Below, in pieces: positions 42,420 to 50,792 of a DNA stretch of 64,000 nucleotides. Position numbers and translations under genes: made by a program. The notes below the pieces were generated by a model. The model saw only the letters and a program-made list of their open reading frames with translations, made no database searches and was not told where the DNA came from. The first letter of the stretch is position 1. The number at the start of each line of letters is the position of its first letter. The stretch comes from Nocardia sp. MH4 (lineage in GTDB: Bacteria; Actinomycetota; Actinomycetes; Mycobacteriales; Mycobacteriaceae), in NCBI RefSeq assembly GCF_019266065.1, contig NZ_LPNR01000089.1, positions 1-64,000 on the forward strand, in the 5' to 3' direction.

Positions 42420-43904
42420 CTAGGTGAAGGCGTAGTCGGTGAGAGCGAAATGACCGCTGCGCCAAGCGGCTTCGAGGGTGGAGGCGGGACGCAGGGGCAC
42501 GTCGCCGTGTTTGTCGAAGTAATAGCTGTTGGCGGTGGCGCAGCTGTCCTGCCAGAACACCTGCCCGCCGCGGCGGGCGAGCATCTCCCGGAAGTAGCGG
42601 TCGTTGGCCTCCTCGGTGACCTCGATGCGCTCGGCATCGGTGCTGCGGGCGTGATGCAGACAGCGCAGGATGTGACGGGTCTGGTTCTCGATCAGGGTGA
42701 AGTAGGACGCGCCGTTGTAGCCGTAGGGACCGATGATGGAGAAGAAGTTCGGGAAGCCGGGGACGCTGACGCCCTCGTAGGCCTGCAAGCGGTTCTCGTC
42801 CCACCAGGTCTCCAGATCGCGGCCACCGACGCCGTGCAGGTCATAGGTCGGCATGTTGCCCGACTCCATCACCTTGAACCCGGTGGCCAGGATCAGCACG
42901 TCGGCGCGGTGTTCGGCGCCCGCCTCGGTGCGCACGCCGGTGGGCGTGATCGCGCTGATCGCCGTGGTCTCCAGGGTCACGTTCGACCGGTTGAAGGTCG
43001 ACAGATAGTCGTTGGAGAAGCTGGGCCGCTTGCAGCCGAGCGCGTACTTCGGGGTCAGCGCCTCGCGGACCGCCGGGTCCTTCACCTGGCGGCGCAGATG
43101 GGCAAGCCCCGCGCGTTCCCCGATCGCGGCGGTCGGCAGGGACCGGTGGTAGTGGGCGGCGAGGGGAAAGGTGAATTCGACATAGGTCTGACTCACCAAC
43201 CGCGTCAGGGTGCGTCCGCCCGGCACTTTCAGCGCCAAGCGCGCGGGCAGCGGCAGCGGCATGTCGGGTCGGGGCAGACACCAGATCGGCGTGCGCTGGA
43301 ACACCGTCAGCTGCGCGACCTCCGGCGCTATCTCGGGAATCACCTGTACGGCCGAGGCGCCGGTGCCGATGATCGCGACCCGCTTGCCGCGCAGATCCTG
43401 GCGGTGATCCCAGCGCGAGGTGTGCATGGTGATACCGGCGAAGTCCTCGATGCCGGGGATGTCGGGCAGTTTGGGCCGGGTGAGCACGCCGGTCGCGCTG
43501 ATCACGAACCGCGCCGTCAGATCGGCGCCGTCGGCGGTGTGCAGCACCCAGCGCCGACCCTTCTCGTCGAAGTCGGCCCCGGTGACGGTGGTGCCGAAGC
43601 GGATTCGGGGCCGCAGGTCGTATTTGTCCACGCACGACTCGGCGTAGGCCTTGAGTTCGCGGCCCGGCGCGTAGACCCGCGACCAGTCGGTGCGCTGCTC
43701 GAACGAGAACTGGTAGCTGAACGACGGGATATCCACGGCGACACCGGGATAGGTGTTCCAATGCCAGGTTCCCCCGACGCCGTCGGCTTCGTCGACGATG
43801 AGGAAGTCCTCGAATCCGGCGTTGCGCAGTGCGATCGCGGCGCCGATCCCGGAAAATCCGGCGCCGACGATGACGATCTCGTGGTCGATCCCGGTGGTGC
43901 TCAT
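42420..43904 (-). CDS. Flavin-containing Baeyer-Villiger-type monooxygenase (MymA-like)
   Basis: 494 residues. FAD site GAGFSGIGAA (14-23), NADP site GTGASA (180-185), and the Baeyer-Villiger fingerprint F155-AG-xxx-H161-xxx-W165-D. The size and order resemble mycobacterial MymA (Rv3083). ATG 43904 has GAAGGAGA upstream and overlaps the preceding stop by ATGA. Last gene of the four-gene operon beginning at 46248, which also contains an SDR and a diiron protein. Likely oxidises ketone or long-chain lipid substrates with NADPH and oxygen. Confidence 0.93.
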   Translation of the reverse strand: MSTTGIDHEIVIVGAGFSGIGAAIALRNAGFEDFLIVDEADGVGGTWHWNTYPGVAVDIPSFSYQFSFEQRTDWSRVYAPGRELKAYAESCVDKYDLRPRIRFGTTVTGADFDEKGRRWVLHTADGADLTARFVISATGVLTRPKLPDIPGIEDFAGITMHTSRWDHRQDLRGKRVAIIGTGASAVQVIPEIAPEVAQLTVFQRTPIWCLPRPDMPLPLPARLALKVPGGRTLTRLVSQTYVEFTFPLAAHYHRSLPTAAIGERAGLAHLRRQVKDPAVREALTPKYALGCKRPSFSNDYLSTFNRSNVTLETTAISAITPTGVRTEAGAEHRADVLILATGFKVMESGNMPTYDLHGVGGRDLETWWDENRLQAYEGVSVPGFPNFFSIIGPYGYNGASYFTLIENQTRHILRCLHHARSTDAERIEVTEEANDRYFREMLARRGGQVFWQDSCATANSYYFDKHGDVPLRPASTLEAAWRSGHFALTDYAFT

Positions 43905-44467
43905 GCGATCTCCTTCGTCTCGCCGGCGAATTCGGGCGAGTAGTGGGTGCGGCCGCGACGGGCGAGGGTGCGGATCACGTGTCCGGTGTCCTCGGCGTAG
44001 ACGATGGTGTCGACCCGGTGCTCGATCCCGTCGACCGTGCGCAGGCCCAGCGGGACCAGGCGCGCGATCGGCCAGGTCACCAGGGAGCAGTGTGGTTGCC
44101 GCAGTGTGCGGTAGTAGCCGTTGTGCACGGCGACCCCGGCATCCTCGTCCGGGGTGAGCCGGTGCCGCAGCCACGAATCCCGCACCTGGACACGCAGATT
44201 GATCCGCGCGCCCAGGCGGACCACCGGCTCGGGCAGCCGGCGCAGGATCGCGCCGGGCAGCGGCGCGCGCGGCACGATCCACACCGCGTCGGTCTGGAAC
44301 ACCGTCACCCGCGCGGCCTCGGCGGCGATGCCGGGCAGCAGGCGCGCGGCCGCGGCCCCGCTGCCGACGATCGCCACCCGCCTGCCGCTGAACTCGTGGC
44401 GCGGGACGAAGCTCGTGTGATGGAGCTGGCGGCCGGTGAAGGTCTCGGCGAAACGAAGCGCGGTCAT
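43901..44467 (-). CDS. Half-size BVMO-like protein lacking the FAD domain
   Basis: 188 residues from ATG 44467. Reading it against the downstream monooxygenase shows it matches that protein from about residue 153 on: F10-TG-xxx-H16-xxx-F20 mirrors the fingerprint (Trp changed to Phe), then GRRVAIVGSGAAAA (NADP motif at 35-40) and VTVFQTDAVWIVPR. The N-terminal FAD-binding half is absent. It overlaps both neighbours by four bases, so it is kept in the operon and is unlikely to be a decayed pseudogene. Role unknown; it may be a partner subunit. Confidence 0.78.
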   Translation of the reverse strand: MTALRFAETFTGRQLHHTSFVPRHEFSGRRVAIVGSGAAAARLLPGIAAEAARVTVFQTDAVWIVPRAPLPGAILRRLPEPVVRLGARINLRVQVRDSWLRHRLTPDEDAGVAVHNGYYRTLRQPHCSLVTWPIARLVPLGLRTVDGIEHRVDTIVYAEDTGHVIRTLARRGRTHYSPEFAGETKEIA

Positions 44468-45387
44468 TTCGCCACCGGTTCGTAGGTGAGTTCGTCGGAC
44501 CAGGCCGGCCTGCGGCCCAGCACCCGGATCGGGAACCGGTCGATACAGGCGTTGGACACATCCGCCAGCAGCTGGAACGGCTGTCGCCGGTGAATCGTGG
44601 CCTTCCCGTGGGTCTTCACCACGTGATAGAGCGGCACCCGGCGGATGGCGGGGCTGCGTTCGCCGACGTTCTCGTAGCGGCGCACCGCCTGCCACAGCTT
44701 CTCCTCGTCGAGGCCCAGTGCGATGATGTTGGTCGACATCCGCGACAGCAGCGGCGCGTACAGCAGCGCGCCGAGCACGAACGACGGACGCACCGCGAAA
44801 CCGGCCGTCTCGATGGCGATCCGGCGGAGGGGCCCGGCGCCGAGCTGTTCGAGCACCTGGAAACCGACGGCCAGGTGCCGGGACTCGTCGTTGTTGATGT
44901 GGCGGAAGACCTCGTGGCACACCGGGTCGTCGACCTCGTCCAGCAGGAATTTCACCAGCGCGCCGTCCAGCGCCGTCTCCAGCGAGGGGATGACGGTGCC
45001 GAGCACCGGCAGGCTCAGCTGATCGGCGTAGCGGTCGAGCCAGCTGATCACGAGGCGGATGTTCTTGTTGGGCACCGGCATCTCGTCGCCGTCGAGCATT
45101 CCCCACCGGCGCATCAGCGCGAGTTCGGCGTTGGCGTGTTTCTGTTCCTCGGCGTGGAAGTAGCGGTAGATCTCGCGCAGCGGGCCCGGCGGCGCCTGGT
45201 GCACGAGGGCGGCGAAACCGCGCGCGCCGACGTGTTCGATCCACACCAGATCGGCCATGAAGGTGGCCAGCCGGGGGCGTTGCTCGTCGGTGATGGTGTC
45301 GGCACCCGGTGCGTCCCAGTCGATGTCGGCCAGCGCCCACTGCTTGGCGCGCACGGTGGCGAGCATATCGGGATAGGCGAACGTCAT
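44464..45387 (-). CDS. Ferritin-like diiron protein
   Basis: 307 residues. Two ligand clusters, E81-QK-H84 (in HAEEQKHANAE) and E168-SR-H171 (in NNDESRH, with H163), give the diiron pattern of a ferritin-like protein; Glu51 and Glu151 are further candidates. Mostly helical and soluble. GAAGGAGA precedes the ATG. Its stop overlaps the half-size BVMO gene. Probably an oxygen-dependent hydroxylase or desaturase, or an aldehyde-deformylating type; no substrate can be read. Confidence 0.8.
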   Translation of the reverse strand: MTFAYPDMLATVRAKQWALADIDWDAPGADTITDEQRPRLATFMADLVWIEHVGARGFAALVHQAPPGPLREIYRYFHAEEQKHANAELALMRRWGMLDGDEMPVPNKNIRLVISWLDRYADQLSLPVLGTVIPSLETALDGALVKFLLDEVDDPVCHEVFRHINNDESRHLAVGFQVLEQLGAGPLRRIAIETAGFAVRPSFVLGALLYAPLLSRMSTNIIALGLDEEKLWQAVRRYENVGERSPAIRRVPLYHVVKTHGKATIHRRQPFQLLADVSNACIDRFPIRVLGRRPAWSDELTYEPVAK

Positions 45388-45411
45388 TGTTCGATCTCCT
45401 TCGGTGATGGA

Positions 45412-46248
45412 TCAGCGCACGACCCGCTCCAGCAGGCCGGCCGAACGGGTGTAGGTCGCCGGCATCCAGCGTTTGGCCTGCCAGAGCACCTTGGCCTCGA
45501 GCTGCGGCACCACGTAGAGCTCGCCGTGGTCGACGGCATCGAGGGTGGCGCGCGCGATGGTCGCCGGTGCGCGACCGGTCCACCGCAGCAGCAGACCGCC
45601 CAGGCGCTCGGCGGTCTCGTCCATCGGCGAATCGGCCTGCATGATGTTGGTTTTCACGCCGGTCGGGCACAGCACCGTCACGCCGACGCCGGTGCCTGCC
45701 AGCTCCGCCGACAGGGTCTCCGACAGCGCGAGCACGCCCGCCTTGCTGACGTTGTAGGCGGCCATCCGGGGCGCCGCGCCGAACGCGGCCGCCGAGGCGA
45801 CATTGACGATCGCCCCGCGCCCCGCCGCCCGCAGGATCGGCGCGAAGACATGACAGCCGTGGATCACGCCCCACAGGTTGACGCCGAGGGTGCGCTGCCA
45901 ATCGTCGAGGGCGAATTCCCCGATCACCGGTCCGCCCGCGCCGATACCCGCGTTGTTGATCACGACCGTCGGCGCGTCGCCGAACCAGTCCTGGGCGGTG
46001 GCGGCGAGCCGGGTGACCTCGGCGATCGCGGTGACGTCGCAGGCGGTGCCGATCGCCTTCCCGCCCGCGGCCTCGACGAGTCCCGCGGTCTCGGCCGCGC
46101 GGTCGGGATCGAGGTCGGAGCACACGACGCGGCCACCGCGCCTGCCCAGCTCCACGGCGAAGGCCCGCCCGATGCCGCTGCCCGCGCCGGTCACCACGGC
46201 ATCGGCGCTCGTGGTCCGGCGGCGTCCGCCGAAGGGAAACAGTCGCAT
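45412..46248 (-). CDS. Short-chain dehydrogenase/reductase (SadH-like)
   Basis: 278 residues from ATG 46248, which follows GGGAG; the longer frame has no ribosome site. Classical SDR: TGAGSGIG at the NAD site, NNAG, and catalytic YNVSK. The C-terminal KVLWQAKRWMP tail is basic. With a BVMO and a diiron enzyme downstream it recalls the mymA-sadH region of mycobacteria. First gene of the minus operon, with a palindrome upstream and a divergent TetR. Confidence 0.92.
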   Translation of the reverse strand: MRLFPFGGRRRTTSADAVVTGAGSGIGRAFAVELGRRGGRVVCSDLDPDRAAETAGLVEAAGGKAIGTACDVTAIAEVTRLAATAQDWFGDAPTVVINNAGIGAGGPVIGEFALDDWQRTLGVNLWGVIHGCHVFAPILRAAGRGAIVNVASAAAFGAAPRMAAYNVSKAGVLALSETLSAELAGTGVGVTVLCPTGVKTNIMQADSPMDETAERLGGLLLRWTGRAPATIARATLDAVDHGELYVVPQLEAKVLWQAKRWMPATYTRSAGLLERVVR

Positions 46249-46282
46249 GGCAACTCCCGGGTCGACCCGGTACGACTCGAAT

Positions 46283-46300
46283 TGGTGGCATCTGCCACCA
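46283..46300. promoter_or_regulatory. Perfect inverted repeat, candidate TetR operator
   Basis: TGGTGGC (46283-46289), spacer ATCT, GCCACCA (46294-46300) between the SDR and TetR starts. A related half, TTGGTGTC on the minus strand, lies about 20 bases further right. Confidence 0.7.
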
Positions 46301-46350
46301 TTGGCCGCACCTGACACCAATTAGGCTCGCGGCGGAGTACTTTGTCAACC

Positions 46351-47004
46351 ATGGATGTGCGCGCACCGGCACGAACCTGGGGCGGACTGACCGCCGACCA
46401 GCGCAGGGCGCAACGACGCGCCGGCCTGGTCGACGCCGCCCTGACCATCTGGCTGGAGCACGGCTGGGCCGCGGTGACCATGCGGGGCGTCTGCCAGCGG
46501 ACCTCGCTCAACGACCGCTACTTCTACGAACACTTCGCCGACCGCGACGAGCTGCTGGCGGCGGTGTGGGACGAGGTGTGTGCCGAGGTCTTCGCCGACC
46601 TGGCCTGCGTGCTCGCCGAGACCGCGGATCGCACGCCACTCGAGGTCATGCGCGCGGCGATCACCCGCGCGGTCGAGCTCCAGGCCGACCCGCGCGGGCG
46701 CGCCCGCATCCTGCTCGCCGATCACGCGGGCAGCGCCGTGCTCGAGCAGCGCCGCAAGACCATGCTCACCGACGCGACCGATCTGCTCATCGCCGCCGCC
46801 TGGCCCTACCTGCGCGCCGGCGTCGACGAGACCGATATCCGGATGAGCACCCTGACCGGCATCGGCGGCTTCATCGAACTGCTCTCGGCCTGGCGCACCG
46901 GCGTCCTCGACGTCGACGCCGACCGCATCATCGACCACACCAGTGCCATCGCCGCCCAGCTCGCGACGATGTTCCTACCCCCGGAGATCATCGGCGACCG
47001 ATAG
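46351..47004 (+). CDS. TetR family regulator
   Basis: 217 residues from ATG 46351; an in-frame TTG at 46342 is possible but too close to GGAG. The helix-turn-helix (VTMRGVCQRTSLNDRYFYEHF) and helical ligand domain are typical. Divergent from the SDR-diiron-BVMO operon, with the 46283-46300 palindrome between, so it is the likely repressor. Confidence 0.92.
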   Translation: MDVRAPARTWGGLTADQRRAQRRAGLVDAALTIWLEHGWAAVTMRGVCQRTSLNDRYFYEHFADRDELLAAVWDEVCAEVFADLACVLAETADRTPLEVMRAAITRAVELQADPRGRARILLADHAGSAVLEQRRKTMLTDATDLLIAAAWPYLRAGVDETDIRMSTLTGIGGFIELLSAWRTGVLDVDADRIIDHTSAIAAQLATMFLPPEIIGDR

Positions 47005-47071
47005 CCCGTCGCGGAAGGGCTTCGCCGAGCGGGATCGGTGGGGTGGGCGAACTCGGTGGGCTCGCGCTCGA

Positions 47072-48070
47072 CTACGACCGGGTGTGCTGACCGCTCGGCA
47101 AGGCGGCGACACCGAGGTCGCGCAGGGCGTCGGCCAGGAACTCGTCGACGGCGTCGGTGCGTTCGAGCTGCACCAGGTGGCCCGCGCCCGGGACCTTCAC
47201 CACCGCGCGCAGATCCGGGACGTTCGCGCGCAGCACGGCCAGCGGGTCGCGGCCGCTGAAGCCCTCCATGTCGGGGTCGTTCTCGCCGTAGAGGAAGTAG
47301 GTGGGTACCGACACCCGCGCGTCCGCGAGGGCTTCGGTGAGCGCCCAGTTGCGGTCGAGATTGCGATACCAGTTCAGGCCACCGGTGAAGCCGGTACGTT
47401 CGAACTCCGTTGCCAGGGTGTCGAATTCGTTCTCGCTCAGCCACGGCCAGGGCAGGTCGGGGGCTTGCGGCAGGACATCGAGGTAGCCCAGGCCCGGCGG
47501 GTTCTTCCAGGTGTCGAGGTAGTGGTAGTCGCCGGAGAGCGAGTAGTAGACCCTGGCCAGGAATTCACGGGGTCGCGCGGCCAGTTCGGCGTCGGCCACG
47601 CCCGGCTCCTGGAAGTAGGCCAGGTGCAGGAAGTGCCGCTGGGCAGCCTTGGTCCAGTACTCCGAAGGGGCGCGCGGCGGGCGCGGGGAGAACGGATTGT
47701 TCAGCACGACAACGGCATCCACGCGTTCGGGGGCGCGCAACGCCAGTTCCCACACGAGCTGGGCACCGAAGTCGAGGCCGACGAACACCGCCTTCGCCGC
47801 GCCGATGTCGTCGAGCAGCGCCAGCAGATCACCGATCACCGCCTCGTTGGTGTATGCCGCGACGTCGGCGGGGACGTCGGTGCGGCCGTAGCCGCGCAGG
47901 TCCGGGGCGATGGCCCGGAAACCCGCGCCGGCCACGGCCGCGAGCTGGCGGTGCCACACGAAACCCGTGTGCGGGAAGCCGTGGCAGAAGACGACCGGAT
48001 ACCCCTGCCCCTGCTCGGTGACGTGCATCCGGATGCCGCCGGTGTCCAGGAATCGATGGGTCAGCTCCAC
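47072..48070 (-). CDS. Alpha/beta hydrolase, epoxide-hydrolase type
   Basis: 332 residues. HGFPHT carries the HGxP motif, the nucleophile elbow is VGLDFGAQ with Asp as nucleophile, and GAGHLVQLE supplies the His. The cap region is Tyr-rich (RVYYSLSGDYHYLDTW), consistent with the Tyr acids of soluble epoxide hydrolases. Divergent from an SDR gene, with a KstR-like site in the 54-base gap. Confidence 0.92.
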   Translation of the reverse strand: MELTHRFLDTGGIRMHVTEQGQGYPVVFCHGFPHTGFVWHRQLAAVAGAGFRAIAPDLRGYGRTDVPADVAAYTNEAVIGDLLALLDDIGAAKAVFVGLDFGAQLVWELALRAPERVDAVVVLNNPFSPRPPRAPSEYWTKAAQRHFLHLAYFQEPGVADAELAARPREFLARVYYSLSGDYHYLDTWKNPPGLGYLDVLPQAPDLPWPWLSENEFDTLATEFERTGFTGGLNWYRNLDRNWALTEALADARVSVPTYFLYGENDPDMEGFSGRDPLAVLRANVPDLRAVVKVPGAGHLVQLERTDAVDEFLADALRDLGVAALPSGQHTRS

Positions 48071-48085
48071 TACCGTCTCCGTTTC

Positions 48086-48099
48086 TAGAACGTGTTCCT
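48086..48099. promoter_or_regulatory. KstR-like box between epoxide hydrolase and SDR genes
   Basis: TAGAACGTGTTCCT matches the cholesterol-regulator KstR consensus TnnAACnnGTTnnA except for the last base. The core GAAC-GT-GTTC is a perfect palindrome. A -10-like TAGTGT at 48110-48115 would place the box near the -35 of the SDR gene. Confidence 0.45.
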
Positions 48100-48124
48100 A
48101 TTTTGACGGTAGTGTCTGGAGGCC

Positions 48125-48973
48125 ATGAGCGGAACACCCAAGATTCTCGCCGGCCGGGTCGCGGTGGTGACCGGCGCCAGCCGTGGCATCGGCAAGGGCA
48201 TCGCCCAGGAACTCGGCGCGGCCGGGGCCACCGTGTACGTCACCGGCCGCACCACCACAGCGGGCCGACTGCCGGGGACCGTGCACGCGACCGCCGAGGA
48301 GATCACCGCGCTGGGCGGTCACGGCGTGGCGGTCGTGTGCGACCACGCCGACGACACCGCCGTCGAGAAGCTGTTCGCGCAGGTCCGCGACGAGCAGGGC
48401 CGCCTCGATGTGCTGGTGAACAACGTCTACAACTCCCCCGCGGCGGCGCGCTGGCTCGGACGCAAGTTCTGGGACGTCCCACCGAAGGCCTGGGACGAGA
48501 CCTTCGACATCGGCGTCCGCTCGCACTACGTGGCCAGCGTGTTCGCCGCGCCGCTGCTGATCGAGTCGGCCGGGCTGATCGTCAACGTCTCCTCCCCCGG
48601 CTCCCAGCGCTACATGCACAACGCCGTCTACGGCGTCGCCAAGACCGCACTGGACCGGCTCACCGCCGACCTGGCCCACGACCTGCTCGGCACCGGCGCG
48701 ACCGCGGTCTCGATCTGGCCTGGCATCGTGGATACCGAACTGCTACAGATGGTTCCGGCCGACGAGAACGGGCGCCGCGAGGTGACCCTGCCCGGCGAGG
48801 GCACCTTCGATCTCAATGCCGCCGAAACGCCGCGGTTCCCCGGCCGCGCGGTCGTGGCACTGGCCGCCGACCCCGATCGATCGACCCGCGGCGGCGGGGC
48901 CTGGAAGGTCGCCGACCTCGCCGTCGACTACGGATTCACCGACGTCGACGGCCGAATTCCACGCGCCGATTGA
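48125..48973 (+). CDS. Short-chain dehydrogenase (DHRS1-like)
   Basis: 282 residues. TGASRGIG is the cofactor motif, and YGVAK provides the catalytic Tyr and Lys with SSPGS before it. The usual NNAG is NNVYN, as in the DHRS1-like branch. It acts as an NAD(P)-dependent carbonyl or alcohol oxidoreductase. GGAGG sits only two bases before ATG 48125, so the start may be leaderless behind TAGTGT. Substrate unknown; sterol or lipid ketones are plausible given the KstR-like box. Confidence 0.9.
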   Translation: MSGTPKILAGRVAVVTGASRGIGKGIAQELGAAGATVYVTGRTTTAGRLPGTVHATAEEITALGGHGVAVVCDHADDTAVEKLFAQVRDEQGRLDVLVNNVYNSPAAARWLGRKFWDVPPKAWDETFDIGVRSHYVASVFAAPLLIESAGLIVNVSSPGSQRYMHNAVYGVAKTALDRLTADLAHDLLGTGATAVSIWPGIVDTELLQMVPADENGRREVTLPGEGTFDLNAAETPRFPGRAVVALAADPDRSTRGGGAWKVADLAVDYGFTDVDGRIPRAD

Positions 48974-49071
48974 TCGCGGAGTTCACCCCTGGATTTAGGT
49001 GAGACAGTGCGTTACATTCAAATCAGGGAGAGTCGGCTCGACGACGATCCCTGTGACGATGGAGAGAAACA

Positions 49072-50061
49072 ATGACGTTCTCGAAGACCGCTGCCGCCGA
49101 TCCGGACTACACCGACGCCCTGCTCACCCTGTCGGAGGGCTCGGTACACCGCAGGTTCGATCCCTTCCTCGATATCGACTGGGACGCACCGGAATTCGCG
49201 ATCGATCGGGACGACCCGCGCTGGGTTCTCTCGGCCGAACTCGATCCGCTGGGCGCCACCGCGTGGTATCAATCGCTGCCGCTCGAGCGCCGCATCGAGA
49301 TCGGCCGCTGGCGGCAGGCCAATGCCGCCAAGGTCGGGCTGGCCTTCGAGTCCATCCTCATCCGCGGGATGATGCAGTACGCGATGGCCCTGCCCAACGG
49401 GTCGCCCGAATTCCGGTACTGCCTCCACGAGATGACCGAGGAGTGCAACCACATCCAGATGTTCCAGGAGCTGGTGAACCGCATCGGTGACGACGTGCCG
49501 GGCATGCGGCCGCTGTTCCGGGTCGCCTCGCCGTTCATCGGCGTCGCGGGCGGCTACTTCTGGGCCATCCTGTTCATCGGCATCCTCGGTGGCGAGGAGC
49601 CGATCGACCACTATCAGAAGGCCCTGATCCGGTCCGGCACCGCGACCCAGCCGACGCTGCTGCGGATCATGGAGATCCACATCGCCGAGGAAGCGCGCCA
49701 CATCTCCTTCGCCAACGAGTTCCTGCGCAACCACCTCGCGCGGATGAACCCGGTGAGCACCGCGGTCTGCGCCGTGGCGTTCCCGATCGCCATGCGCTGG
49801 CTCGCCGACGAACTGGTCAAGCCGTCGAAGTCGTTCGCCACCAAGTTCGACATTCCCGACGAGGTGTTCGAGGACGCCTTCTGGCGCAGCCCGACCTCCC
49901 GCAAGATCCTCAGCGGGTTCTTCGGCGACATGCGCGCTCTGGCCGGCGAACTCGGTCTGCTGAACCCGGTGACCAGGCCGCTGTGGAAGCTGCTCAAGAT
50001 CGACGGTGGTCAGGCCCGCTACCGCAGCGAGCCCGACCGCCGCACCGCTCAGGCGCGGTAG
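49072..50061 (+). CDS. AurF-type diiron oxygenase
   Basis: 329 residues. The AurF ligand spacing is complete: Glu93, Glu124 and His127 (TEECNH), Glu176, then His203, Glu207 and His210 (EIHIAEEARH), with the H-xxx-E-xx-H of AurF. Founding members oxidise aryl amines to nitro groups; many actinobacterial relatives have unknown substrates. GGAGAG precedes the ATG. Its last 13 bases overlap the convergent SDR gene. No aryl-amine pathway is nearby. Confidence 0.9.
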   Translation: MTFSKTAAADPDYTDALLTLSEGSVHRRFDPFLDIDWDAPEFAIDRDDPRWVLSAELDPLGATAWYQSLPLERRIEIGRWRQANAAKVGLAFESILIRGMMQYAMALPNGSPEFRYCLHEMTEECNHIQMFQELVNRIGDDVPGMRPLFRVASPFIGVAGGYFWAILFIGILGGEEPIDHYQKALIRSGTATQPTLLRIMEIHIAEEARHISFANEFLRNHLARMNPVSTAVCAVAFPIAMRWLADELVKPSKSFATKFDIPDEVFEDAFWRSPTSRKILSGFFGDMRALAGELGLLNPVTRPLWKLLKIDGGQARYRSEPDRRTAQAR

Positions 50062-50792
50062 CCGTCGGCGCCCGCGCGGGACATCACGATCGTCGGCACC
50101 ACCGCGCGGGCCGACAACCGCAGCAGCGAGTCGACCATCTCGACGATGTCGTTCACCGCCAGCATCCGCTCGGGCGGGATCCGGTCGTGGATCCAGGCGC
50201 TCATGTCGGTGTCGACATAGGCGGGCGCGATGGCGGTGGCGGTGACACCGTTGCCGGACTCCTCGGCGTTGAGCGTGGCCAGCAGCGAGATCATCGCCGC
50301 CTTGGCCGCGCCGTAGACCGCCAGACCCGCCTCGGCGTACACGCCGGTGATCGAGGACAGCGCGATGACCTTGGCGCCGTGGTCCGGATCGGCGGCGGCC
50401 CCCGCCCGCAGCATCGGCAGCGCGCCCTGGATCAGTTGCAGCGGGGCCCGCAGATTCACCGCGATGGTCTTGTCGAACCGCTTCATCGAGGACTCGGCGA
50501 GCGTGCCCGCGGTACCGACACCGGCGTTGAGGATCAGCGCGGACAGGGTCGCGTACCGGTCGGCATGCTCGGCGAGCAGGCGGGCGATCCCGTCCTCGTC
50601 GGCCATGTCGGCGGCGACGGCGACCACGTCGGGGGCGCCGAGAGCGCGCAGCTCGGTGGCGACAGCGGCGAGCCGGTCGGCGTCGCGGGCGGTGATCGTC
50701 AGCGAATAGCCCTGCCGAGCAAGCCGATTCGCGATGCCCAGGCCGATGCCACGGGAGGCTCCGCTGATCAGTGCGGACTTGGTCGCGGTCAT
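50049..50792 (-). CDS. Short-chain dehydrogenase, LvaD-like by context
   Basis: 247 residues. SGASRGIGLGIA (9-20) binds the cofactor, LNAGVG replaces NNAG, and the catalytic YGAAK follows SSITG. AAAGGA precedes ATG 50792, which overlaps the kinase stop. Third gene of an acyl-CoA dehydrogenase / phosphotransferase / SDR operon. In the levulinate pathway the equivalent SDR reduces a 4-keto acyl-CoA to the 4-hydroxy form; the same role here is inference from order. Confidence 0.9.
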   Translation of the reverse strand: MTATKSALISGASRGIGLGIANRLARQGYSLTITARDADRLAAVATELRALGAPDVVAVAADMADEDGIARLLAEHADRYATLSALILNAGVGTAGTLAESSMKRFDKTIAVNLRAPLQLIQGALPMLRAGAAADPDHGAKVIALSSITGVYAEAGLAVYGAAKAAMISLLATLNAEESGNGVTATAIAPAYVDTDMSAWIHDRIPPERMLAVNDIVEMVDSLLRLSARAVVPTIVMSRAGADGYRA

